From CAZTAK01 sp964611585 (GTDB lineage Bacteria > Pseudomonadota > Alphaproteobacteria > SHVP01), in contig CAZTAK010000038.1 in assembly GCA_964611585.1 (NCBI GenBank), positions 1-27,785 of the forward strand: DNA of 27,785 nucleotides. The letters run 5' to 3'. Both the position numbers and the translations under genes were made by a program. Under the pieces are notes generated by a model. The model was not told the origin of the DNA. It saw only the letters and a list, made by a program, of their open reading frames with translations, and ran no database searches. Below are positions 8,469 to 16,051 of the stretch, one piece after another; positions within the stretch are counted from its first letter, which is position 1; every line of letters begins with the position of its first letter.

Positions 8469-9923
8469 TCAGAGGGTGGAGGCCTCCGTCAAGCCGATCC
8501 CGAGTTCGCGTACTTTCCGGTAGAGCGTTGATCGGCCGATCCCAAGTTCGCGGGCTACTTTCGACATATGGCCCCCGCTGCGGTCGAGCGCAATCTTGAT
8601 TGCATCGAGTTCCAGTTCGCGCAAGGACCTTAAGCGCCCACCCGGACCGGTCAGGGGGATCACGGCTTGGGCACTGCCATGGCCAAGCCTCCCTTCGACG
8701 CCCGGGTTCGGCGCGGTGTCCATATCGACCGCCAGTCCCAGGTACTGCGCGATCTGCGGGAAATCGGCAACTGCCAGCGTGTCGCTATCGCAAAGCACCG
8801 TGGCGCGAAATACCGCGTTCTCAAGCTGGCGCACGTTGCCGGGCCAGTGGTAATTCTGAAGAAGCCCCAATGCCTCGCTGGAAACGCCGCGCACCGATTT
8901 CTTTTCCAAGGCGGAGAATTTGGCGACGAAGTATTCGGTCAGTGGCGCGATATCGACCGGTCGTTCGCGCAACGGCGGCACCGATAACGGAAAGACGTTG
9001 AGGCGGTAAAAAAGATCTTCGCGAAAATGCTCTTCGCGCACCCGCTGTTGCAGATCGCGGTTGGTGGCCGAGATCAGGCGAACATCGACCGCAACCGGCT
9101 TCGAACTGCCAATCGGATTGACCTCGCCTTCCTGCAACGCGCGCAACAGTTCGACCTGAATGTCGGGCGGCAGTTCGCCGACTTCGTCAAGGAACAGCGT
9201 GCCGCTCGAGGCTTCCTGGAATTTACCGGTATGGCGGGCGGAGGCGCCGGTAAAAGAACCCTTTTCGTGCCCGAACAAAATGCTTTCGACCAGGTTTTCA
9301 GGGATCGCCCCGCAGTTTACGGAGACAAAAGGCCGGCCGGCGCGGTCGCTGCTTCCCTGAATGGCGCGCGCGACCATTTCTTTGCCGACGCCACTCTCGC
9401 CATCGATAAGAATCGGAATGCTGGAACGCGCGGCGCGTTTCGCCAACTCGACCAGAGCGCGCATCTGCTCGCTTTCGAAGATCAGGTCGGTGAATTCGAA
9501 TTCACCGCTGATTTGGCGCGTCATGCGCGACAACTCGCCAGACAGGGTCCGCAACTTAAGGGCGTTCTCGATCGAAACCTCAAGCCGCTCGGGACTTACC
9601 GGCTTCATCAGGAAGTCGGCCGCGCCTGCGCGCATCGCCTTGACGATGGTACCGACGCCTCCCTCCATGGTGAGAATGATCACTGGCACCTCGGGACTGG
9701 TGATCTTGATCTTTTCGAGTGTTTCGATGCCGTCGATCCCCGGCAGCACGCGGTCGAGCAACACGAGGTCGATCGTGCCGCGCTGCGCGGGTTGTCCGAA
9801 ATGGTCCAGCGCGCCTTCACCGTCCGCGGCGACGAGGGGGTTGTACCCAAGGCCGCCGATGACGGTTTTGAAGAACCGGAGTTGCGAGGGATCGTCCTCA
9901 ACGATAAGAACGGTCTGCGCCAT
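8469..9923 (-). CDS. Sigma-54-dependent response regulator (NtrC/AtoC type)
   Basis: 484-residue three-domain activator. The receiver domain spans about 1-125, with acidic residues Glu9-Asp11, phosphoacceptor Asp57 (VLLDRVLPG), Thr85 and Lys107. The AAA+ domain spans about 145-380, with Walker A GESGVGKE near 175-182, the sigma-54 contact loop as GSFTGA (222-227, Ser for the usual Ala) and Walker B LFLDE near 243. The Fis-type helix-turn-helix (MSKVARELGIGRSTLYRKV) lies near the C-terminus. The ATG at 9923 has AAGGAAGG upstream; the frame stays open to 10286, but the family begins at MAQTVLIVEDD. No histidine kinase is adjacent, so it is an orphan regulator. Sharing strand with the oxidoreductase, it may be co-transcribed with it; regulation of it is inference. 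Confidence 0.93.
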   Translation of the reverse strand: MAQTVLIVEDDPSQLRFFKTVIGGLGYNPLVAADGEGALDHFGQPAQRGTIDLVLLDRVLPGIDGIETLEKIKITSPEVPVIILTMEGGVGTIVKAMRAGAADFLMKPVSPERLEVSIENALKLRTLSGELSRMTRQISGEFEFTDLIFESEQMRALVELAKRAARSSIPILIDGESGVGKEMVARAIQGSSDRAGRPFVSVNCGAIPENLVESILFGHEKGSFTGASARHTGKFQEASSGTLFLDEVGELPPDIQVELLRALQEGEVNPIGSSKPVAVDVRLISATNRDLQQRVREEHFREDLFYRLNVFPLSVPPLRERPVDIAPLTEYFVAKFSALEKKSVRGVSSEALGLLQNYHWPGNVRQLENAVFRATVLCDSDTLAVADFPQIAQYLGLAVDMDTAPNPGVEGRLGHGSAQAVIPLTGPGGRLRSLRELELDAIKIALDRSGGHMSKVARELGIGRSTLYRKVRELGIGLTEASTL

Positions 9924-10241
9924 CCTTGGCACCTTCCTTCGGAAATTCCCCAAGATCACAGGGTATCCCAGATGGGGACACTTGGTGCCACAATCCGGTG
10001 ATCTGGCCTGAATATGACTTAAGCCTTTGTTTATTAACAATTTTCCATCAAGATGCGGCGGTTGGCGAGGGGCCGGGACGCGACCGGCGGATCCAATTTG
10101 GTTCAATTCGGGACACTCAAGCATGTCTGTTTCGGGCGTGAAAGGCGTGATTCCGGTCCAGCCGGGCGCTATGGTGCGCCGCCCACCGGACCGGCGTTCG
10201 TGTCGGGCTTGTCGCCGGTGCGGGCGGACAGAGGCGGAACC
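9924..10241. promoter_or_regulatory. Divergent intergenic region with AT-rich inverted repeat
   Basis: This 318-bp stretch separates the response regulator (-) from the epimerase (+) and must hold promoters for both. Its most AT-rich part, about 10010-10050, contains TTGTT-TATT-AACAA (10027-10040), a 5-bp inverted repeat that could be an operator. I could not place sigma-70 boxes with confidence or find a sigma-54 box of the TGGCAC-N5-TTGC form. No small gene was seen. Confidence 0.3.
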
Positions 10242-11222
10242 ATGACAGTACTGGTTACCGGCGCGGCCGGATTCATCGGCTATCACATGTGCGAGGCGCT
10301 GCTGGCGCGCGGCGAAACCGTCGCCGGCATCGACAACCTCAACGACTTCTACGACGTGTCACTGAAGCGGGCGCGGCTTGATCGTTTGCGGAAACACGGC
10401 ACCTTTGAATTCGCCCGGATCGACATTGCCAGAACCGATGATTTCTTCGCCGCGGCGACCGCAATCGACGGCATCGACCGGATCGTCCATCTCGCTGCCC
10501 AGGCCGGGGTCCGGCATTCCATCGATCACCCGTTCGACTATGTCGGCGCCAATCTCGTCGGCCATCTGAGCGTTCTCGAAGTCGCGCGCGCGCTGGGCGG
10601 ACTCGAACACCTTGTCTACGCGAGTTCGAGTTCGGTCTATGGCGGCAACCAGCGCATGCCGTTTTCGGTCTCGGACCGGACCGATTTGCCGCTCTCGCTC
10701 TACGGCGCCACCAAGAAGGCCGACGAGTTGATGAGCTACAGTTACAGCCATCTCTACGGCATCCCCCAGACCGGGCTTCGTTTTTTCACCGTCTATGGGC
10801 CGTGGGGCCGGCCCGACATGGCCTTGTTCTTGTTCACGCGTGCGATCCTTGCCGGTGAGCCGATCCGGATTTTCAACAAAGGCAACATGAAGCGCGATTT
10901 CACCTACATCGACGACATTACCGCCGGCATACTCGCTGTCCTCGGCCACCCGCCGGCACCCGATGATGGCGCGGTTCCGCATGTTCTTTACAACCTCGGC
11001 AACCACCGTGCCGAACCGTTAATGCGGCTGATCGAAGTGCTCGAGGAATCGCTGGGTCGCAAGGCCGAGAAAATCATGATGCCGATGCAGCCGGGCGACG
11101 TTGCCGCAACGTTTGCCGACATCGACTCGGCGCAACGCGATCTCGGATTTGCCCCGAAAACGCCGATCGACGAGGGTGTGCCCGCGTTTGTCGCCTGGTA
11201 CCGGGACTTTTTCGGAGTATGA
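10242..11222 (+). CDS. NAD-dependent sugar epimerase, UDP-glucuronate 4-epimerase-like
   Basis: 326-residue extended SDR enzyme that interconverts nucleotide sugars at C4, probably supplying UDP-galacturonate for surface polysaccharide. It has the NAD-binding TGAAGFIG near the N-terminus, IDNLNDFYDVSLK (typical of the UDP-glucuronate epimerase branch), the active-site serine region SSSSVYGG, the YGATKKAD catalytic Tyr/Lys pair, and FFTVYGPWGRPDM, also typical of this branch. The ATG at 10242 has GAGGCGG just upstream; the frame is open from 10053 but that region looks intergenic. Its stop overlaps the next start (ATGA at 11219), though the thioesterases that follow have no obvious link to sugar metabolism. 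Confidence 0.9.
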   Translation: MTVLVTGAAGFIGYHMCEALLARGETVAGIDNLNDFYDVSLKRARLDRLRKHGTFEFARIDIARTDDFFAAATAIDGIDRIVHLAAQAGVRHSIDHPFDYVGANLVGHLSVLEVARALGGLEHLVYASSSSVYGGNQRMPFSVSDRTDLPLSLYGATKKADELMSYSYSHLYGIPQTGLRFFTVYGPWGRPDMALFLFTRAILAGEPIRIFNKGNMKRDFTYIDDITAGILAVLGHPPAPDDGAVPHVLYNLGNHRAEPLMRLIEVLEESLGRKAEKIMMPMQPGDVAATFADIDSAQRDLGFAPKTPIDEGVPAFVAWYRDFFGV

Positions 11223-11677
11223 ACGGCAGCGCCTCTGCCATCGACCTTGACGCGGTACGGCAGTTCACCGCCGCCATTCCCCAGTTACGGGCACTCGGCG
11301 CCGAAATCGTCTCGCTGGAAAAAGGACGCGGCTGCGTGCGCCTCGACTGGCGCGCCGAACTGGTCGGCAATCCGATAACCGGCGGGCTGCACGGCGGCGT
11401 CATTACAACCCTGCTCGATACCGTCAGCGGCATGGCCACCTTTGCCGCCCTCGACCGGATCATGCAGATCGCCACCCTCGATCTCCGGATTGACTATCTC
11501 AAACCCGCGGCCTCGTGCGAGGCCGTCTTTGCCGCTGCCGAATGTTACAAGATGACGCGCAGTGTCGCCTTTGTCCGCGGCCACGCCTACCAGGATGGAG
11601 GCGGCGACATCGCCGCCAGCCTGGCGACGTTCATGCTCGGTTCAAGCCCGCTTCCAGGCCGGGCAAATAGCGCATGA
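11219..11677 (+). CDS. PaaI-family hot-dog thioesterase (first of two)
   Basis: 152-residue single-domain hot-dog protein expected to hydrolyse an acyl- or aryl-CoA thioester. The family core is visible as GNPITGGLHGGVITTLLDTVSG, where HGG and the following Asp lie around the active site, followed by LDLRIDYLKPA, typical of PaaI-type enzymes. It overlaps the epimerase stop by 4 bp and its own stop overlaps the next thioesterase by 4 bp. The residue context differs from its neighbour (DTVSG versus EAAAL), so the two are diverged paralogues and may form a heteromer or act on different substrates. Confidence 0.88.
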   Translation: MNGSASAIDLDAVRQFTAAIPQLRALGAEIVSLEKGRGCVRLDWRAELVGNPITGGLHGGVITTLLDTVSGMATFAALDRIMQIATLDLRIDYLKPAASCEAVFAAAECYKMTRSVAFVRGHAYQDGGGDIAASLATFMLGSSPLPGRANSA

Positions 11678-12105
11678 CGGTGACGGAATTGATCGAAGCG
11701 GCCAGGGTGGCGGGCGAGCCGCAGCAGCTTTGCGCTGCAATTCCCTATGCGCAGTTTTTGGGCCTGTCCCTGGAACGCGACGACGCGGGCCTGATGTGCC
11801 GGATGCGCGCCAGTGAGAAAATCATCGGCAATCCCACCCTGCCCGCCATCCATGGCGGCGTCATCGGAGCCCTGCTGGAGGCGGCGGCACTATTTCATCT
11901 GGTCTGGGAAGGGGACAGCGTGGCGCTGCCCAAAACCATCAACATGTCGATCGATTATCTGCGCAGTGCCGGCCCCGCCGACACCTTCGCGCGCGGCATC
12001 ATCACCCGCCAGGGCCGGCGCGTCGCCAACGTCCGCGCCGAGGCCTGGCAAACCTCACGGGCGAAGCTGGTCGCCGCCGCCCACGGCCACTTCTTGATTG
12101 GCTGA
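11674..12105 (+). CDS. PaaI-family hot-dog thioesterase (second of two)
   Basis: 143-residue hot-dog protein, paralogue of the preceding gene. Seen are GNPTLPAIHGGVIGALLEAAAL (active-site helix region, with Glu in place of the Asp in the first copy) and KTINMSIDYLRSAGP (matching the LRIDYLKPA strand). It starts inside the upstream stop (ATGA at 11674). The pepF-like gene begins 21 bp after its stop. The substrate cannot be told from sequence. Confidence 0.87.
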   Translation: MTVTELIEAARVAGEPQQLCAAIPYAQFLGLSLERDDAGLMCRMRASEKIIGNPTLPAIHGGVIGALLEAAALFHLVWEGDSVALPKTINMSIDYLRSAGPADTFARGIITRQGRRVANVRAEAWQTSRAKLVAAAHGHFLIG

Positions 12106-12126
12106 CGCAGCCCCGGAATTCAGCCC

Positions 12127-13923
12127 ATGCCCGATATTGCCTCCGACCCCGCCGCCGATCTCGGCCCGCTCCCCGAGTGGGACCTGACGGATCTCTATGG
12201 CGCGACCGACGCGCCGGAATTGGTGCGCGACATGGATGCCGCGGCAGCCGCAGCGGAGACCTTTGCGGCGGCGCACCAAGGCAAGGTTTCAGCCCTCGAC
12301 GGCCAGGGGCTGGGCGAGGCGATCCGCGAATACGAGCGTATCCAGGATGCCCTCGGCCGTGTCGCCAGTTATGCCCATCTCGTCCACGCCGGGCACATGG
12401 ACGATGCCAGCGTTTCGCAGTTCTTCCAGAACACCAGCGAACGCGTCAACGACATTACCGCCTAGCTGTTGTTTTTCGTGCTCGAACTCAATCGCCTGCC
12501 GGAAGAAGACCTGGCGGCGCGGCTCGAAGATGACGGCGTTGCCCACTATGGCCCTTGGCTTCGCGACATCCGCGTCTTCCGCAAGCACGAATTGCGCGAC
12601 GACCTCGAACGTCTGTTTCACGAAAAACAGGTCACGGGAGGTTCGTCGTGGATTCGCCTGTTCGGCCAGACCATGGCCGGGCTGCGATTTCCCGTCGGCG
12701 GGCGCGATCTCACCTCGGAACAAGCGTTGCACCTGTTGTCGGACACGGACCGCGCGGTGCGCCGCGAAGCGGCCGAAAGCCTGGGAACGGTGTTCGCCGG
12801 TAACTTGCGCCTATTTGCGCTCATCACCAACACGCTTGCCAAGGACAAAGAGATCGAGGACCGCTGGCGCAATTACGGGCGCCCGTCCGATTCGCGGCAC
12901 CTGTCGAATTTCGTCGAACCCGATGTCGTGGCGGCGCTGAAAGATTCCGTCGAGGACGCCTATCCGCGCCTGTCGCACCGGTATTACCTGCTCAAGGCGC
13001 GCTGGCTCGGACTCGAAAAACTCGAATACTGGGACCGCAACGCACCCCTTCCCGAGGATGCCGACCGCATTCGCCCCTGGAGCGAGGCGCGTGAGACGGT
13101 GCTGGACGCCTATGGCCAGTTTTCAACCGAACTTGCCGCCATCGGGCGCCGGTTTTTTGCGCCCGCCTGGATCGACGCGCCGGTGCGCGAGGGCAAATCG
13201 TCCGGCGCCTTCGCCCATCCGACCGTGCCCTCGGCGCACCCCTATCTGTTGCTCAATTATCAGGGCAAGACCCGCGATGTGATGACTCTGGCGCACGAAC
13301 TTGGCCACGGCGTGCATCAGGTCCTTTCCGCACCGCAGGGCGCGTTGATGGCGGATACGCCGCTGACACTTGCCGAAACCGCGTCGGTGTTCGGCGAGCA
13401 GCTGACGTTCCGCGCGCTTCTTGATGCCGAAGACGACGCCGCCGTGCGCCGGGTGATGGCGGCCTCCAAGGTCGAGGGCATGCTCAACACGGTGGTGCGG
13501 CAAATCGCCTTTTATTCCTTCGAGTTGCGGGTCCACGACGAACGCCGGGGCGGCGAACTGACGCCCGGGCGCCTCGGCGAAATCTGGCTTGAGGTCCAGC
13601 GCGAAAGCCTCGGACCCGCGTTCATCTTTGCCGACGGGTACGAGAACTGGTGGTGCTACATTCCGCACTTCATTCACGCGCCGTTCTATGTGTACGCTTA
13701 TGCGTTTGGCGATTGCCTCGTGAACTCGCTGTATGCCGTCTATCTCGACTCAGGAGTAGGATTTCAGGAAAAATATTTGGACATGCTGCGAGCCGGCGGA
13801 ACCAAACACCACAAAGAGCTTCTCGCGCCTTTCGGTCTGGACGCGAGCGATCCGTCGTTCTGGCCGAGGGGTCTTGCGGTCATCGAATCGTTTATCACCG
13901 ATCTCGAGGCCGCCGCGCCATGA
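12127..13923 (+). pseudogene. pepF: M3-family oligoendopeptidase F, interrupted by in-frame TAG
   Basis: Zinc metallopeptidase of the M3 family that degrades short peptides in the cytoplasm. The first part (12127-12465, 112 codons) starts MPDIASDP and shows the usual N-terminal helical region. An amber codon at 12463-12465 interrupts it, and the same frame continues at once with LLFFVLELNRLPEEDL through 13923. The zinc motif HELGHGVHQ is intact near 13294-13320, and the C-terminal region, with YAFGDCLV, looks complete. Without the TAG the product would be about 597 residues, normal for the family. One substitution (for example CAG or GAG to TAG) explains it. TAG is an ordinary stop elsewhere here (ends of the dehydrogenase at 1419 and of the SDR-like gene), so recoding is unlikely. 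It may be a real nonsense mutation or a sequence error. Its stop overlaps the next start by 4 bp. Confidence 0.9.
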
Positions 13924-14186
13924 ACACAGCATTCGAGGTAAAGGCGGGCAGCGTGCATCACAAGATTCTGGTGCGCCTGTGTAGTGCCCCCAAGGCGGTG
14001 CAGGGAATGTCCGAAGGGATGCTGAACCGGGTTTTCGGCGAGCCGCGCGCGATTGAAGAACTTGCGGCTGCGCGCCTGATCCGCCGCCGCGGCTGGCACG
14101 ATGGGCCCGGTGAAATCTGGGTGCCGACGGAAGATGGCGAGACGGTTTTCGCCAGTTTGACCGGTTCCGGCGACGGGCCGGGCTGA
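13920..14186 (+). CDS. Small conserved-looking protein of unknown function
   Basis: 88-residue protein that I do not recognise. It starts at ATG 13920, overlapping the pepF stop (ATGA), which supports it as a real gene. The sequence is mixed helical and basic (LRRRGW-like stretch, RLIRRRGW), followed by EIWVPTEDGETVFASL, which resembles the wing and following strand of a winged-helix fold. No signal peptide or membrane segment is seen. A small DNA-binding or peptidase-associated protein is possible, but this is a guess. Confidence 0.65.
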   Translation: MNTAFEVKAGSVHHKILVRLCSAPKAVQGMSEGMLNRVFGEPRAIEELAAARLIRRRGWHDGPGEIWVPTEDGETVFASLTGSGDGPG

Positions 14187-14257
14187 CCGGAATCCGGCCA
14201 TCGCGACCGATTCGCCAGATTTTCTGCTTGCTACGTTTTGCCGCGGCAACCCCTGCT

Positions 14258-14285
14258 TTGACCGGTTTGGCGACTTTGCTATAGT
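14258..14285 (+). promoter_or_regulatory. Sigma-70-like promoter before cytochrome oxidase subunit IV gene
   Basis: TTGACC at 14258-14263 and TATAGT at 14280-14285 are separated by 16 bp. Both are one or two mismatches from the consensus. Transcription would start near 14292, leaving a leader of about 25 nt before the TTG start at 14316. Confidence 0.65.
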
Positions 14286-14315
14286 GCCGCGCGATTTCAC
14301 GAAGAGGTGACAGGA

Positions 14316-14456
14316 TTGGCCGATCAGACGAGCGCAGAGATGACGCCAGAATATCGGCAGTCGTACGGTGCGTGGCTGAACTTTACGAAACTGATGCGCT
14401 GGGTGGTGGTCGTAAGTGCGATCACGATGGCGCTGATGGCATTGTTTATTTTGTAG
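14316..14456 (+). CDS. aa3-type cytochrome c oxidase subunit IV, small membrane protein
   Basis: 46-residue protein starting with TTG, with GAGG 8 bp upstream. The N-terminal half is soluble and includes EMTPEYRQSYGAWLNFTKL; the C-terminal half is one membrane helix (WVVVVSAITMALMALFIL). This matches the bacterial aa3-type cytochrome oxidase subunit IV family (COX4_pro_2), a single-helix subunit on the outside of the oxidase whose loss is usually mild. No other oxidase subunit is nearby; a gene of this family just before pntAA is, to my knowledge, recurrent in alphaproteobacteria. It has its own promoter and terminator, so it is probably a separate short transcript. An internal ATG in frame at 14340 would drop eight residues. 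Confidence 0.8.
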   Translation: MADQTSAEMTPEYRQSYGAWLNFTKLMRWVVVVSAITMALMALFIL

Positions 14457-14496
14457 CTATCGAACGCCGGGCCGAATTGCGGTCTGGAAGAGTAAA

Positions 14497-14524
14497 GCCC
14501 CCGGTCTAGGCGGGGGCAATTTTT
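14497..14524 (+). terminator. Intrinsic terminator after subunit IV gene
   Basis: GCCCCCG (14497-14503) pairs with CGGGGGC (14511-14517) around a 7-nt loop, followed by AATTTTT. This is a standard rho-independent terminator that separates the small gene from the pnt operon. Confidence 0.85.
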
Positions 14525-14584
14525 GACCACCGGGCGCAGATGTCCAGCGCCCCTTTCCGTTGATGAAAAGGCCGCTATTCGCTG

Positions 14585-15733
14585 ATGAAACTGGTTGTTC
14601 CCAAAGAACGCTGGCCCGACGAACCGCGGGCCGCCGCCACGCCTGAGAGCGTAAGAAAACTGATTGCGCTCGGGTTCGAGGTGACGGTCGAGGCGGGTGT
14701 CGGCGCGACCGCCAACTATCCGGACGGGGACTATGCCGCAGCAGGGGCATCGGTCGCGGACAAGATCACCTCGGTTTTAGCCGAAGCCGACGTCGTTCTC
14801 AAAGTGCGTCGCCCTAACCCGGACGAAGCCGATGATTCCGCGGGCGGGTACAAGAACGGCGCGATGTTGATCGGGATGCTCGTCCCTCTCGAAGATCCGG
14901 CCGCCGCGCAGGCCTATGCTGAAGCCGGCGTTGACGCCTTCTCGCTCGAATTTCTGCCGCGCATTACGCGCGCGCAAAGCATGGACGTCCTTTCCTCGCA
15001 ATCGAACCTGTCGGGCTACAAATCGGTTCTCGATGCGACCAACGAATTTGGCCGCGCCATGCCGATGATGATGACCGCTGCCGGTACCGTCGCCCCCGCC
15101 AAGTTGCTGGTGCTGGGGGCCGGTGTTGCCGGATTGCAGGCGATCGCCACGGCCCGCCGGCTTGGGGCGGTGGTGTCGGCAACCGACGTGCGTCCCGCCG
15201 CCAAGGAACAGGTGGAATCGCTCGGCGCCAAATTCGTCATGGTCGAGGACGAAGAATCGGCCGCCGCCGAAACCGCCGCCGGTTACGCCAAAGAGATGAG
15301 TGCGGAATACAAGAAGAAACAAGAAGTGCTGGTGCGCGAAACCTTGAAAAAACAGGACATTGTCATTTGCACGGCGCTGATCCCGGGCCGCCCGGCACCG
15401 ACTCTGATCTCCGCCGATATGGTCGCGGAAATGAAGCCGGGGTCGGTAATCGTCGATCTCGCGGTCGAATCGGGCGGCAATTGCGAACTCTCGAAGCCGG
15501 GCGAAGTGGTGGAGGCGCACGGCGTGAAGATTGTTGGCCACCGCAACGTGCCGGGACGGCTCGCGACCGACGCGAGTGCCTTATATGCCCGCAACCTGGT
15601 CAACTTCCTGTCTCCGCTGGTCGATTCCGAGACCAAATCGCTCAAGATCGACTGGGAAGACGAAATCATTACCGCAACCGCGCTCACCCGCGACGGGCAG
15701 GTCGTTCACGACGTCCTCAAACAGGCAAGCTGA
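14585..15733 (+). CDS. pntAA: NAD(P) transhydrogenase subunit alpha part 1, NAD(H)-binding
   Basis: 382-residue soluble domain I of the proton-translocating Re/Si-specific transhydrogenase, which uses the proton gradient to reduce NADP with NADH. It begins MKLVVPKERWPDEPR, and includes RITRAQSMDVLSSQSNLSGYK (the conserved RxxRAQ..DxLSSQ..GY segment), the NAD-binding Rossmann motif LGAGVAGLQAIATARRLGA and the ATDVRP strand end. No membrane helix is present, so alpha is split as in Rhodospirillum. The ribosome binding site is weak (AAAAGG about 13 bp upstream). The next gene starts 12 bp after the stop. Confidence 0.95.
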   Translation: MKLVVPKERWPDEPRAAATPESVRKLIALGFEVTVEAGVGATANYPDGDYAAAGASVADKITSVLAEADVVLKVRRPNPDEADDSAGGYKNGAMLIGMLVPLEDPAAAQAYAEAGVDAFSLEFLPRITRAQSMDVLSSQSNLSGYKSVLDATNEFGRAMPMMMTAAGTVAPAKLLVLGAGVAGLQAIATARRLGAVVSATDVRPAAKEQVESLGAKFVMVEDEESAAAETAAGYAKEMSAEYKKKQEVLVRETLKKQDIVICTALIPGRPAPTLISADMVAEMKPGSVIVDLAVESGGNCELSKPGEVVEAHGVKIVGHRNVPGRLATDASALYARNLVNFLSPLVDSETKSLKIDWEDEIITATALTRDGQVVHDVLKQAS

Positions 15734-15745
15734 CGGCAGGGACCC

Positions 15746-16042
15746 ATGGAAGCCACGCTGATCGATCCGTTCATATTCCGCCTCGCCATCTTCGTGCTGG
15801 CGATCTTCGTGGGTTATTACGTCGTGTGGTCGGTCACGCCGGCGCTGCATACGCCGCTGATGTCGGTAACAAATGCGATTTCGTCGGTGATTATCGTTGG
15901 CGCCCTGATCGCCGCAGGACCCGAAGAAATGCACCTTTCCAAGATCCTCGGCTTCGTCGCCGTGGCATTGGCCGCGGTCAATATTTTCGGTGGCTTTGTC
16001 GTTTCGCAGCGGATGCTGCAGATGTTCAAGAAGAAGAAATAG
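15746..16042 (+). CDS. pntAB: NAD(P) transhydrogenase subunit alpha part 2, membrane segment
   Basis: 98-residue membrane protein with three to four hydrophobic helices (FRLAIFVLAIFVGYYVVW, SSVIIVGALIAA, GFVAVALAAVNIFGGFVV) and the conserved HTPLMSVTNAIS segment. It supplies part of the proton channel (domain II). It ends with a Lys run, FKKKK, on the cytoplasmic side. It lies 12 bp after pntAA and 9 bp before pntB, a single operon. Confidence 0.95.
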   Translation: MEATLIDPFIFRLAIFVLAIFVGYYVVWSVTPALHTPLMSVTNAISSVIIVGALIAAGPEEMHLSKILGFVAVALAAVNIFGGFVVSQRMLQMFKKKK

Positions 16043-16051
16043 GGAAACCGC

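Noticed and set aside
9900..10060. Possible sigma-54 promoter near CTTGGCACCTTCC
   Set aside because: The GC element at the required spacing (TTGC) is missing.
9924..10286. Extension of the response regulator to an upstream ATG at 10286
   Set aside because: The receiver domain starts at the ATG at 9923 with a good ribosome binding site, and the extra 121 residues resemble nothing.
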